DNA of 64,000 bases, taken from NCBI RefSeq assembly GCF_013416325.1, contig NZ_JACCGK010000010.1, positions 3,766 through 67,765 of the forward strand, read 5' to 3'. Within the stretch, counting starts at the first letter, position 1; each line of letters begins with the position of its first letter. The stretch is from Vreelandella sedimenti. Lineage in GTDB: Bacteria; Pseudomonadota; Gammaproteobacteria; Pseudomonadales; Halomonadaceae. Position numbers and translations under genes: made by a program. Below, in pieces: positions 26,705 to 35,959 of the stretch. The notes beneath the pieces are model-generated. The model was not told where the DNA came from and did no database searches. It was given only the letters and a program-made list of their open reading frames with translations.

Positions 26705-26820
26705 GGCAACCAATGGCGGTTGTCGCGTTTTTAAAACGACGCTATCGGGCAACGACGCCCCTGTTACGCACGCTTTTGCGATTTGTTGCAAAAGAGGTGC
26801 GAGACAGGGGCGTTTTTTTT
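26705..26820 (+). promoter_or_regulatory. nir leader: hexaloop hairpin plus terminator (ANTAR antitermination candidate)
   Basis: A 7-bp stem (26705-26711 / 26718-26724) closes a hexaloop AATGGC, with A at position 1 and G at position 4 as in known ANTAR targets. It is followed by GGCAACGACG (26748-26757) and a rod terminator whose arms GCCCCTGT (26757-26764) and ACAGGGGC (26804-26811), with an inner CTTTTGC / GCAAAAG stem, run into eight T. The first gene starts 43 bases later. A nitrate-activated NasT/NasR-type protein would let polymerase through. Confidence 0.75.
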
Positions 26821-26862
26821 GTTTGATGCTCAAGCAGCCGCAAAGACACAGAGGAGCCACCC

Positions 26863-28212
26863 ATGGAAACCACTTCCCGGTGCTCACCCAACGACGATCT
26901 CAATAACCAGCTCAACGACCATCTGGTGATCATTGGCAATGGCATGGCATGCCACCGCCTAATTGAGGCGTTGGTAAAACAGCCCACACGCCCCAAGCGC
27001 ATCACGGTGATTGGCGCAGAGCCAACCCCTGCCTACAACCGTATTCTGCTTTCGCCACTGCTGGCCGGTGAGATGCAGCAGGAGGCGCTTACCCTGCGCG
27101 ATACCCAGTGGTACGCCGAACAGGGCGTTACGCTGATACTGGGTGAAAAGGTCGAGACGCTTGATCGCTCACGCCAAACATTGACCACCGATAGCGGCCG
27201 ATCACTTGATTACGATCATTTGGTCATCGCCGCCGGCTCGCGCCCAGCGCTGCCCAATGTTCCAGGGATTGAGCTTGAGGGCGTACATGGCTTTCGCGAC
27301 CTGCAAGATGCCGAATCACTAGAAGCCATTGCTCAAAAGGGCGGTGACGCTGTCGTGATTGGTGGCGGCCTGCTGGGTCTTGAAGCGGCTGAGGGGTTAC
27401 GTAAACGCGGTAGCGACATCAACGTAAGCGTGCTCCAGCGCAGCGAGCGGTTGATGAACCGTCAGTTGGATACCACCGCCGCCCACCTGCTTAAAGACAC
27501 CCTCACTCAACGCGGTCTACAGATCATAACCGGCGCGCAGTTAGCGAGGCTAGAGAGTGACGCCCTGGGCCGGGTAGCTAAGGTGCATCTTGCCGATGGC
27601 CGCCAGTTGAACGCCTCCAGTGTGATCGTTGCCGCGGGCATTACCCCTAATGCGGAACTTGGCCGCCAGGCAGGTCTGCACACGGATCGAGCTATTGTGG
27701 TGGACGAATGGCTCACCACCAGCGACCCGGCGATCTCAGCACTGGGCGAGTGCTGCCAGTTCGATGGCACCACCTACGGCCTGGTGGAGCCGATCTGGCG
27801 TCAGGTAGAAGTGCTCGCCGCGACGCTGTGCGGCACGCATACCCAAGGCTACGCGGATGCCCCCAGCGCCACCAAACTCAAAATCAGTGGTGTAGCGCTC
27901 TACGCTTTTGGCCCCACCGAGGCCAGCGCCGAGCATGAAGTGCTGAATTACCACGACCTTGAGCGCGGCGACTACCGCCGCCTGCTGTTGCGCGACGGCC
28001 AGATTGAAGGCGCGGTGCTTTACGGCGACACCAGCCAAGGCCCCTGGTACTTCGAGCAGGCGCTCGCGGGCACCGATCTCAACGCTTACCGCCAAGCCTT
28101 GTTGTTTGGTGGTGCTGATGTCGAGGTGCTACGCGAAGCATCTCAACACAGCCCTGATTATTCTGAACTCTCTTCAAAACACTCTTCTTCTACAACGTCG
28201 GAGGCGGCTTAA
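26863..28212 (+). CDS. Nitrate reductase electron-transfer flavoprotein (NADH:FAD oxidoreductase)
   Basis: This 449-residue flavoprotein passes electrons from NADH to the catalytic nitrate reductase. It is built like the front part of NirB: an FAD-binding fold (VIIGNGMACHRLIEAL near 22-38), an NADH-binding fold (VIGGGLLGLEAAEGL near 165), and a C-terminal domain, but no iron-sulfur or siroheme part. Names differ between organisms (NasC in Klebsiella, NasB in Bacillus), so no symbol is given. Its start follows AGAGGAG after the antitermination leader. nirB begins on the base after its stop, so the two are tightly coupled. Its partner NasA is in the divergent operon. Confidence 0.88.
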   Translation: METTSRCSPNDDLNNQLNDHLVIIGNGMACHRLIEALVKQPTRPKRITVIGAEPTPAYNRILLSPLLAGEMQQEALTLRDTQWYAEQGVTLILGEKVETLDRSRQTLTTDSGRSLDYDHLVIAAGSRPALPNVPGIELEGVHGFRDLQDAESLEAIAQKGGDAVVIGGGLLGLEAAEGLRKRGSDINVSVLQRSERLMNRQLDTTAAHLLKDTLTQRGLQIITGAQLARLESDALGRVAKVHLADGRQLNASSVIVAAGITPNAELGRQAGLHTDRAIVVDEWLTTSDPAISALGECCQFDGTTYGLVEPIWRQVEVLAATLCGTHTQGYADAPSATKLKISGVALYAFGPTEASAEHEVLNYHDLERGDYRRLLLRDGQIEGAVLYGDTSQGPWYFEQALAGTDLNAYRQALLFGGADVEVLREASQHSPDYSELSSKHSSSTTSEAA

Positions 28213-30720
28213 ATGTCTACCCAACAGCAGCTTATTATTATTGGTAACGGCATGGTCGGCCACCACCTGGTCGAACAGTTAGTCGATAACGGCGCCCTTG
28301 AGCGCTATCAGGTCACCGTGTTTGGCGAAGAGCGCCACCGCGCCTACGACCGGGTGCATCTCTCTGAATACTTCAGCGGCCGCGATGCCGATTCGCTAGC
28401 GCTTTGCGAAGCGGGTTACTACGCCACCAGCGGCGTTGAACTGCGCACAAGCGAAGCCGTCATTGAGATCGACCGCAACTCACAAGAGGTGGTCACCGAA
28501 CAAGGCCGTTACCCTTACGACCGCCTGGTGCTGGCTACCGGCTCGTTCCCCTTCGTGCCGCCGATTCCCGGTAACGACCGCGATGGTTGCTTGGTTTACC
28601 GCACCCTGGACGATTTAGACGCCATCCAGGCGGCCGCCGAAAACGCTACCACCGGCGTGGTGGTGGGTGGCGGTCTGCTTGGTTTGGAAGCAGCGAATGC
28701 CCTGCGCGGATTAAACCTGGATACTGCCGTGGTGGAGTTCGCCTCACGCCTAATGCCGATGCAGGTGGATAACGAAGGCGGCGAGCTACTGCGGGAAAAA
28801 ATCGAAGCGCTGGGCGTACAGGTGCTTCTTGAACGGGCCACACAGCGTATTGAAGATGGCGAGGCAAGCCGCCACCGCATGGTCTTCCAAGACGACAAAG
28901 TGCTGGAAACCGACCTGATTGTGTTCTCAGCAGGCATCCGCCCCCGCGACCAGTTGGCCCGTGATTGCGGCCTGGAGATTGGTGAACGCGGCGGCGTGGT
29001 GGTGGATAACCAGTGCCTCACCAGCGACCCGGCCATTCTCGCAATTGGCGAAGTCGCGCTATGGAACCAGAGCATTTTTGGCCTGGTCGCCCCCGGCTAC
29101 CAAATGGCCAAAGCAGCATTTTCGACGCTAACCGAAGGCGACACCCAGTTTGGCGGCGCGGATATGAGCACCAAGCTCAAGCTGCTGGGCGTGGATGTGG
29201 GCTCGATTGGTGATGCCCACGGCAACCAAAACCCCAGCGCACGCATGTTCCGCTACCTAGATCCCATCAAGCAAGAGTACCGCAAGCTGGTGGTCTCCAG
29301 CGACGGTAAAAAACTGCTCGGCGCCATGCTGGTGGGCAATAACAGCGTTTACGACACGCTGCTGCAGTACTACTCCAACGGCATTGAGTTGCCCGACGAG
29401 CCCGCCTCATTGATTTTGCCCCAAAGCAGCGGCGCCGCGCCCACCCTCGGCCCCGGTGCGCTGCCGGAAACCGCCTCCATCTGCTCTTGCCACAACGTCA
29501 CCAAGGGCGATATTTGCGCCACCATTGATGCTGGCGCAGTAGATCTAGGCGGTGTCAAAGCGGCTACCAAAGCCAGCACCGGTTGCGGCGGCTGCACAGC
29601 GCTGCTCAAAAGCGTGGTTGATCATGAGCTGGAAGCCCGCGGCGTCGAAGTCGATAAATCGATTTGCGAGCACTTCGCCCATACCCGCCAAGAGCTTTAC
29701 GATATTGTGCGCGTTGAAGGTATTAAAACCTTCACTGACTTAATTGAAAAACACGGCAACGCCGACACCCACCGCCTGGGCTGTGATATCTGCAAACCCG
29801 CCGTGGCGTCCATTCTGGCCTCCTGCTTCAATGAGCCGATCACCGACGCAGCGCATATTCCCCTGCAGGATACCAACGATACCTTTATGGCCAACATGCA
29901 GAAAAACGGCACCTACTCAGTAGTGCCGCGTGTTGCCGGTGGCGAGATTACCCCCGACAAACTCATCGTGCTGGGTGAAGTGGCAAAAAAATACAGCCTC
30001 TACTCCAAGGTCACCGGCGGCCAGCGTATCGACCTGTTCGGCGCCCGCCTGGAAGACCTGCCGGATATCTGGGGCGAGCTGATTGCTGCAGGTTTCGAGA
30101 CCGGCCACGCCTACGGTAAATCGCTGCGCACGGTGAAATCCTGCGTAGGCAGCACCTGGTGCCGCTACGGCGTGCAGGACAGCGTTGGCATGGCGATTCA
30201 GTTAGAGAACCGCTACAAGGGCCTGCGCTCACCGCACAAGATCAAGTTCGGCGTTTCCGGCTGCACCCGCGAGTGCGCCGAAGCCCAGAGCAAAGACATC
30301 GGCATTATCGCTACCGAAAACGGCTGGAACCTCTACGTGTGCGGTAACGGCGGCATGCGTCCCCGCCACGCCGAACTGTTCGCCACCGATCTGGACGACG
30401 AGCAGCTCTACCGCACCATTGACCGCTTTTTGATGTTCTACGTGCGCACTGCCGACCGTTTGCAACGCACCGCGGTGTGGCGCGAAAACCTCGACGGCGG
30501 CCTGGAATACCTCAAAGAGGTAATTCTGGAAGACAGCTTAGGCATCAACGACGAGCTAGAGCGCCAGATGCAAACCGTGGTGGATACTTACCAATGCGAA
30601 TGGGCCGACGCGATCAGCGACCCAGAGAAACTCAAGCGCTTCCGCAGCTTCGTCAACGACGACCGCCCGGATCCGTCAATTATCATGACCTCCGAGCGCG
30701 GCCAGCTACGCCCCGCTTAA
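28213..30720 (+). CDS. nirB: NADH-dependent nitrite reductase large subunit
   Basis: This 835-residue cytoplasmic enzyme reduces nitrite to ammonium with six electrons from NADH. Domains in order are an FAD fold (IIIGNGMVGHHLVEQL near 8-23), an NADH fold (VVGGGLLGLEAANAL near 150), a BFD-like [2Fe-2S] domain (ICSCHNVTKGDI near 423, STGCGGC near 457), and siroheme/[4Fe-4S] ferredoxin-type domains with the four cluster Cys (SCVGSTWCRYG near 641; GCTRECAEAQ near 683). It is full length. Its siroheme would come from CobA in the opposite operon. GGAGG in the end of the preceding gene serves as the ribosome site. Confidence 0.97.
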   Translation: MSTQQQLIIIGNGMVGHHLVEQLVDNGALERYQVTVFGEERHRAYDRVHLSEYFSGRDADSLALCEAGYYATSGVELRTSEAVIEIDRNSQEVVTEQGRYPYDRLVLATGSFPFVPPIPGNDRDGCLVYRTLDDLDAIQAAAENATTGVVVGGGLLGLEAANALRGLNLDTAVVEFASRLMPMQVDNEGGELLREKIEALGVQVLLERATQRIEDGEASRHRMVFQDDKVLETDLIVFSAGIRPRDQLARDCGLEIGERGGVVVDNQCLTSDPAILAIGEVALWNQSIFGLVAPGYQMAKAAFSTLTEGDTQFGGADMSTKLKLLGVDVGSIGDAHGNQNPSARMFRYLDPIKQEYRKLVVSSDGKKLLGAMLVGNNSVYDTLLQYYSNGIELPDEPASLILPQSSGAAPTLGPGALPETASICSCHNVTKGDICATIDAGAVDLGGVKAATKASTGCGGCTALLKSVVDHELEARGVEVDKSICEHFAHTRQELYDIVRVEGIKTFTDLIEKHGNADTHRLGCDICKPAVASILASCFNEPITDAAHIPLQDTNDTFMANMQKNGTYSVVPRVAGGEITPDKLIVLGEVAKKYSLYSKVTGGQRIDLFGARLEDLPDIWGELIAAGFETGHAYGKSLRTVKSCVGSTWCRYGVQDSVGMAIQLENRYKGLRSPHKIKFGVSGCTRECAEAQSKDIGIIATENGWNLYVCGNGGMRPRHAELFATDLDDEQLYRTIDRFLMFYVRTADRLQRTAVWRENLDGGLEYLKEVILEDSLGINDELERQMQTVVDTYQCEWADAISDPEKLKRFRSFVNDDRPDPSIIMTSERGQLRPA

Positions 30721-30779
30721 GCAACGCTGGGCCCTGACACTGACAACGACACCGACACTGAATAAAAACGAGGCAACCC

Positions 30780-31217
30780 ATGACCGGAACGGCACTGAAA
30801 AAAGAGATGGATATGGCGGATATTCAAAACAGTGAGGCTTTTGAAAACCACGCTTCTGAAAACAACACGGCGTGGCAAAAAGTCTGTACCAAAGCTGATC
30901 TAGTCGCGTTCTCAGGCGTCGCAGCTTGGCTGGAAACCGCCGATGGGCCCGCCCAGGTCGCTATTTTCTATTTGCCAGGACTGGGACAAGGTAAGGGCGA
31001 TGAGCTTTTCGCCCTCGACCACCATGACCCCTTCTCAAACGCCAACGTGATCGCCCGAGGCATCGTTGGCGACCTTAAAGGCGCGGCGGTCGTCGCCTCG
31101 CCTATCTATAAGCAGCACTTCCGTCTTGAAGACGGCCAGTGTTTAGAGGATGAGGACGTTAAGCTACGTACCTGGAAGGTTAAATTTAAAGGTGATGAAG
31201 TATGGGTTGAAGGGTAA
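30780..31217 (+). CDS. nirD: Nitrite reductase small subunit
   Basis: This is the 145-residue small partner of NirB, with a Rieske-like fold (LDHHDPFSNANVIARGIVGD, then VASPIYKQHFRLEDGQCLED) but without the Cys-His pairs that bind a cluster, as usual for NirD of gammaproteobacteria. It has an N-terminal extension of about 25 residues before the fold; the ATG at 30780 has GAGG upstream, while ATG codons at 30807 and 30813 would give the more usual length of about 135. It lies 59 bp after nirB and ends the operon at a terminator. Confidence 0.92.
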   Translation: MTGTALKKEMDMADIQNSEAFENHASENNTAWQKVCTKADLVAFSGVAAWLETADGPAQVAIFYLPGLGQGKGDELFALDHHDPFSNANVIARGIVGDLKGAAVVASPIYKQHFRLEDGQCLEDEDVKLRTWKVKFKGDEVWVEG

Positions 31218-31234
31218 CCACATTAATTAGCCTT

Positions 31235-31270
31235 AAAAAATCGACAACGCCGCCATGAGGGCGGCGTTGT
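31235..31270. terminator. Bidirectional terminator between nirD and the hydrolase gene
   Basis: An 11-bp perfect stem (ACAACGCCGCC / GGCGGCGTTGT) with the loop ATGAG has six A on its left, giving a good T tract for leftward transcripts, and TTGTT on its right for nirD. Confidence 0.75.
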
Positions 31271-31296
31271 TGTTAGCAGTCAGTCACACTCAAACG

Positions 31297-32133
31297 TTAT
31301 TCATCTAAAAAGCTAATCAACGCCTGATTAAACTCATCAGGATGGGTAGCATTGAGACCATGAGGCCCGCCCTTGATCACTTGCGTTTGCGCATTGGGCA
31401 GTAGCTCCTGAGCCCGCTTACCGCTGACTTCATAGGGCACGATACCATCTGCATCACCGTGGAGGACTAGCGTGGGGATATCGATGCTGGGTAGATCTTT
31501 GCGGAAATCGGTATAGCTAAACGCCTTGATGCAGTCGTAGGTCGCTTGGGGTGACGCAAAGGCGGCAATATCGCGATGATACTGGCGGTTCGGCTCGCTG
31601 ACTAAGTCGCTGCGTTCACCTGCCGTAAAGAAGCTCTTGGTAAACTCTTCCAGGAAGGCAAGGCGGTCGTCTTTTACGTCCTCAAGGAACTGATTGATGG
31701 TGGCATCATCAAGACCGCCTTCAGGGTTATCATCGGCTTTATACAGGTAAGGGGGCACCGCCGCGGCAAAAACGGCTTTGTGAACACGACTGGTGCCGTA
31801 GCTGGAGAGGTAGCGCGCCACTTCACCGCCGCCCATGGAAAAGCCCACCAGGGTGGCATCGTGCAAATCCAGCGCTTCAATCAGTTTCTTGAGGTCTGAC
31901 GCTAGGGTGTCGTAGTCGTAGCCGCCATCGGCCTGGGTTGACCCGCCAAAACCCCGGCGGTCATAGGTAATCACCTTATAACCCGCATCGACTAACGCAG
32001 GCACCTGCTTTTCCCACGAGCGGCCACTCAGCGGCCAACCGTGAATCAGCACCACGGGCTTGCCCGCCCCGCGCACTTCGTAATAAAGCTCAACCGGCGT
32101 GCCCTGTTCCGTTCCTACGCTCAGCATTGGCAT
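31297..32133 (-). CDS. Alpha/beta hydrolase, non-heme chloroperoxidase-like
   Basis: This 278-residue cytoplasmic serine hydrolase has the classic elements: oxyanion-hole HGWPLSGRSW near 31, nucleophile elbow GFSMGGGE near 97, acid in VLHGDADGIVP near 223, and His in GGPHGLNATH near 255. The best-matched relatives are cofactor-free haloperoxidases and aryl esterases, which can also act as perhydrolases; the natural substrate is not known. CAGGAGG precedes the ATG at 32133. It is a single gene between terminators and spacers, with no evident tie to nitrate assimilation. Confidence 0.85.
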   Translation of the reverse strand: MPMLSVGTEQGTPVELYYEVRGAGKPVVLIHGWPLSGRSWEKQVPALVDAGYKVITYDRRGFGGSTQADGGYDYDTLASDLKKLIEALDLHDATLVGFSMGGGEVARYLSSYGTSRVHKAVFAAAVPPYLYKADDNPEGGLDDATINQFLEDVKDDRLAFLEEFTKSFFTAGERSDLVSEPNRQYHRDIAAFASPQATYDCIKAFSYTDFRKDLPSIDIPTLVLHGDADGIVPYEVSGKRAQELLPNAQTQVIKGGPHGLNATHPDEFNQALISFLDE

Positions 32134-32301
32134 CGTCTCACCCTCCTGTTTGGCTTAACGTGAATCAAACAAACGCTCCATTAGGTTAGTAGAACTTACG
32201 ATGCTTTCCAAAAGTGCGTAATACGTTGGCATTCGATAATTTGCTAACAAAGTTGCTATGCTTATTGGCTATTTTGACTATGTACACTGGAAGAAACCTT
32301 C

Positions 32302-33234
32302 GTGAAGACAGAATCGAGCACTTTAGCGTTCTCCGCTATTATGGCGCTGTTAATTGGTTGTGCAGGCATCGTGGCCACACTCGCCTCCAACTCCCAAGCG
32401 ATCCTGCTGGATGGGCTGTTCAATCTGATCTATTTCAGCGTTGCCCTGGTAACGATCAAGGTGAGCAAATTAGCCAGCCGCCCAGATAGCGAGTCCTACC
32501 CGTTCGGCTATAGCTACTTTGAGTCGCTAGTAAATCTGTGCAAAGGGCTGCTTATTTTAGGCGTGTCTATTTTTGCTTTGGTCGATGCCATTGCCGCCCT
32601 ACTCACCGGCGGCCGTGAGATCGCGGCAGGCTTGGCGGTGCTGTACGCGCTATTCGCCACCGCGGCTTGTTCACTCACCGCTTGGGTGATGCACCGCAGC
32701 CAGCGCCACGTAAGCAGTCCACTGGTGGCGGCAGACAAACTCAACTGGCTAGTCAACAGCGTTATCTCTGCCGCTGTACTCGTCGCCTTCTGCCTGGTGA
32801 TGCTGTTTGAGCGCCTAGGCTGGCAGACTATTCTGCCTTACGTGGATTCGGTGTTGGTCATTGCGGTGGTGTTGCTGTGTTTAGGCGTGCCGGTGCGGAT
32901 GGCCTCCCAAGCCTTGAAGGAGCTGCTCAACAGAACCCCGGAAGAGGCTATCGCGGTGCCCGTTCGCCAAGCCGTGGCGAGTGCCCTGGCGGATACCGAC
33001 ACCCAAGAGGTGCGGGTGCGCATGGTTCGCCCTGGGCGCCTGCTATATGTGATAGTGCATGTGGTACTGCCCGACGCATCCGATGTTGCGGTCTCCACCC
33101 AGGATTTACTCAGGGCACGTGTCGATGACGAGGTGCGCCGCTACTACTCTCCCGTGGTGTGTGACGTGGTGTTTACTGCCAACACCCGCTGGGCAGCGCC
33201 CTCTTGTGGTCTATTGGTAGAGAAGCAACCATAG
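32302..33234 (+). CDS. Cation diffusion facilitator family protein with atypical metal site
   Basis: This 310-residue inner-membrane protein has six helices and a C-terminal cytoplasmic domain of the CDF type. The YPFGYSYFESL segment after TM2 and the overall layout identify the family. The transport-site residues are unusual. TM2 has DGLFN (D-xxx-N) where zinc and manganese exporters have two Asp or His-Asp, and TM5 has NWLVN (N-xxx-N) in place of HxxxD. It may move something other than a divalent metal, or use a different site. The start is a GTG with GGAAG upstream; no good ATG is nearby. It is convergent with the MFS gene. Confidence 0.8.
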   Translation: MKTESSTLAFSAIMALLIGCAGIVATLASNSQAILLDGLFNLIYFSVALVTIKVSKLASRPDSESYPFGYSYFESLVNLCKGLLILGVSIFALVDAIAALLTGGREIAAGLAVLYALFATAACSLTAWVMHRSQRHVSSPLVAADKLNWLVNSVISAAVLVAFCLVMLFERLGWQTILPYVDSVLVIAVVLLCLGVPVRMASQALKELLNRTPEEAIAVPVRQAVASALADTDTQEVRVRMVRPGRLLYVIVHVVLPDASDVAVSTQDLLRARVDDEVRRYYSPVVCDVVFTANTRWAAPSCGLLVEKQP

Positions 33235-33248
33235 ATCAGTTGTCCAAG

Positions 33249-34418
33249 TTACCGAGCCTTGCGCAATAGAACTAGCGTGGCGATCACGCCCACCAGTAGC
33301 GCAAGGCCAAATAGCGTTAACGCCAAGGTATGCCCTACAGCATCAATGAGTACCCCAGTAGTGATCACCGGGATACTGAAGCCCAGATAGGCCATCAGGA
33401 AATAGCCCGCGCTGGCTTGGGTGGCTTGTTGACTAGCCGAGCCGTCCGCAATCGCCAACACGCCGCTTAATCCCCCCAGGTAGATAAACCCATAGCAAGC
33501 GCTACTGGCTGCTACCGTGCCCAGCAGCACCGCCGCAAGATAACCATGAACCGCTCCCCAGGCGATCAACCCATAGGCAATCGGCAAAATCACCAGCCCC
33601 AGTCGGGTAGCGCTGCGCGGCGCAAGCCTTCTCGCCCAGGGCTGAAACAGCACACCGCAGCTGCAGATACCGAAGGTGGCAAAGCCACTCCAGGCGGATA
33701 AACCGTGTTGGCTTAATGCCGAAGGCAGAATCGCAATCACTAGCCCCACCAACGCCCAGGCCAACAAAATCGCCAACCCATAGGAGATAGCCCCTTGGGG
33801 ATAGCTGGGCAAACGTAGCATAGGACTTTTAGTGGCGCTCGGTGCACGATCCTTAAGCGTGGTGACCACCACCAGCGCCAACGAAGCGGTAGCCAAATAA
33901 ATCCACAGGCTAGGTGGCGATACGCTTGGGGTGTGGAAAACAAACAGGCTAGTCACCGCGGCCCCTAGCCCGAACCCGAGCGCGGTACTGGCCGTTACGT
34001 AGTTAGTCGCCACACGGTTATCCTCACCCCCCAACAGCATTTGCATATAAGCGGGAGCCACTGCAGACGTTAACCCCGTACTAATGCCCAGCAGAAAGCG
34101 TGCAACACCCAGCGCCAGCAAACCGGGCGCTATCAGGGTGATCCCGGTCGCCAAGAGACATAACAGCAGAGCACTCATAATTAATGGCTTGCGCCCTACC
34201 CGATCGGCCAAGCCATTTAACCCCAGCAACACCGGTATAATGCCCACCACATAGCAGGCAAAAGCGATGCTGGTGGCGCCAACGCCCAAGCTATCCCGCG
34301 CCGCCAGCGCATCGTAAAGTGGAGCCTGTAAATTAACCGCCGTGGTAATCGTACATAGCGCAAACGCCAGGCAGGCTGCGCTCCTTTTATTGTTAGCGCG
34401 ATTGACAGTGCGGCTCAT
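33249..34418 (-). CDS. MFS transporter
   Basis: This 389-residue protein has twelve predicted helices and the MFS motif GLADRVGRKPLIM between TM2 and TM3 (near residue 64). It resembles drug- or metabolite-exporting members of the DHA1 type. The ATG has AGGA seven bases upstream. It is divergent from a MocR-type PLP regulator across 137 bp, the common arrangement of a regulator and its transporter target, so induction by an amine or pyridoxal-related compound is plausible. The substrate is not known. Confidence 0.85.
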   Translation of the reverse strand: MSRTVNRANNKRSAACLAFALCTITTAVNLQAPLYDALAARDSLGVGATSIAFACYVVGIIPVLLGLNGLADRVGRKPLIMSALLLCLLATGITLIAPGLLALGVARFLLGISTGLTSAVAPAYMQMLLGGEDNRVATNYVTASTALGFGLGAAVTSLFVFHTPSVSPPSLWIYLATASLALVVVTTLKDRAPSATKSPMLRLPSYPQGAISYGLAILLAWALVGLVIAILPSALSQHGLSAWSGFATFGICSCGVLFQPWARRLAPRSATRLGLVILPIAYGLIAWGAVHGYLAAVLLGTVAASSACYGFIYLGGLSGVLAIADGSASQQATQASAGYFLMAYLGFSIPVITTGVLIDAVGHTLALTLFGLALLVGVIATLVLLRKAR

Positions 34419-34555
34419 GGCTAAGTCCTAAATAAGTAAGTCATTGAACCGCTACCCTCCCACGCTTACTGCACAGCGGTAAGGTACACTTAACCTCCAC
34501 TTTCCAGACACTGTTCCGCCTTTTTAGTGAACAGTTGAAAGCCATAGGGCACGTT

Positions 34556-35944
34556 ATGAAACTAGAGGTTAATCGGCACGCCACAACGCCCATCGCCCAG
34601 CAGCTCGAAGCGGGTATTCGCGCTTGGATTGCAACTCACGGTGCAGGCGGAGGCCGTCGTTTACCCTCTATTCGTCGCTTAGCCGCCACCCACCACATCA
34701 GCCGTAATGCGGTGATTGAAGCCTACGAACGGCTTGTCGCTTCTGGCTTAGTGCGTTCACGCCCCGGTTCAGGTTTTTATGTGGCGGATAGCGCGGCAGC
34801 ACTGGTATCACAACCCGCAGCTACGAGCGGATTGGAAGAGGTCACCAACGGGCTATGGGGGCTTTTCAGTGCCAATGAGCACACGCTCAAGCTGGGCTGC
34901 GGCTGGCTGCCCAGCAATTGGCGCGAAGGTGATGACCTAACTCACGCCATTCGCCAAGTGGCACGTAAAAGCCGTTCGGGAATTTTCGAGTACAGTACCC
35001 CTCAAGGGCCGCAGGATTTACGCGGTTTAATCCAGGAACGCCTGCGCCCACTGGCGATTACTGCGGACGCCCAACAGATCGTGATGACCGGTGGCGGTAG
35101 CCATTCGCTGGATCTACTGGTGCGGATGCTGCTTGAGCCTGGCGATGTGGTCTTCGTGGAATCACCGGGCTATTACAATCTGTTCGGCCTGCTGCACTTA
35201 CAGCGAATCCGCGTAATTGGCGTGCCGCGATTAGCCGATGGGCCTGATATCGAGCGCTTGGAGGTGTTGTTGGCCGAGCACCGCCCAAAGCTGTTCTACA
35301 TTAACAGCGTTTTTCACAACCCCACGGGCAGCACGCTCACCCCAGCGGTGGCGCACCGTGTGTTACAGCTCGCCGAGCAACACGATTTTCAGATTATTGA
35401 AGACGATATCTACGCGGATTTTCAGCACACCCCCACCACCCGCTTGGCAGCGCTAGACGGTTTGAGCCGGGTGTTCTACCTGGGCAGCTTTTCGAAAAGC
35501 CTCTCCTCTTCACTGCGAGTAGGCTTTGTCGCCGCCCCCGTGGCTTGGGTGCAGCGCCTTGTGGATATCAAGATGTTGACCAGCATCTCCGCTTCGCGGT
35601 TTGCCGAGCAAGTGGTTACGACCCTGCTGCAAAACGGCAGCTACCGGAAGCTTACCGAACGGCTGTGCATCAAGCTCGCCAATCAAATGGCAATGGCACT
35701 AACGATGCTGAAAAATGCCGGCTGGGAGGTGTATACCCAACCGGCTGGTGGGATGTTTGTGTGGGCAAAACCACCGGTTGCCATCGCCCCTGAAACCCTG
35801 AGTGAACTGGCTAACCGGTGGGAAATCACGCTATCGCCGGGGCATCTGTTTTTCGCCGATCACCAGCCAACGGCCTGGCTCCGGCTTAATGTAGCCTATA
35901 TACAAGATCCAAGAGCGAAAGCGTTTATTGAAGCAGCGAGTTAA
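34556..35944 (+). CDS. MocR-type regulator (GntR winged helix fused to PLP aminotransferase fold)
   Basis: This 462-residue transcription factor has an N-terminal GntR winged helix (residues 1-75: LPSIRRLAATHHISRNAVIEAYERL) and a fold-type I aminotransferase domain that binds pyridoxal phosphate. The PLP lysine lies in YLGSFSKSLSS near residue 312, with the cofactor-binding NPTGSTLTP and EDDIYADF motifs upstream. MocR proteins (GabR, PdxR, TauR) sense a PLP-amine adduct. I start at the ATG at 34556, where AGGGC precedes it and the family's N-terminus fits; the frame is open seven codons further. The divergent MFS gene is the likely target. Confidence 0.88.
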   Translation: MKLEVNRHATTPIAQQLEAGIRAWIATHGAGGGRRLPSIRRLAATHHISRNAVIEAYERLVASGLVRSRPGSGFYVADSAAALVSQPAATSGLEEVTNGLWGLFSANEHTLKLGCGWLPSNWREGDDLTHAIRQVARKSRSGIFEYSTPQGPQDLRGLIQERLRPLAITADAQQIVMTGGGSHSLDLLVRMLLEPGDVVFVESPGYYNLFGLLHLQRIRVIGVPRLADGPDIERLEVLLAEHRPKLFYINSVFHNPTGSTLTPAVAHRVLQLAEQHDFQIIEDDIYADFQHTPTTRLAALDGLSRVFYLGSFSKSLSSSLRVGFVAAPVAWVQRLVDIKMLTSISASRFAEQVVTTLLQNGSYRKLTERLCIKLANQMAMALTMLKNAGWEVYTQPAGGMFVWAKPPVAIAPETLSELANRWEITLSPGHLFFADHQPTAWLRLNVAYIQDPRAKAFIEAAS

Positions 35945-35959
35945 ATATCCCCCCCTCTC

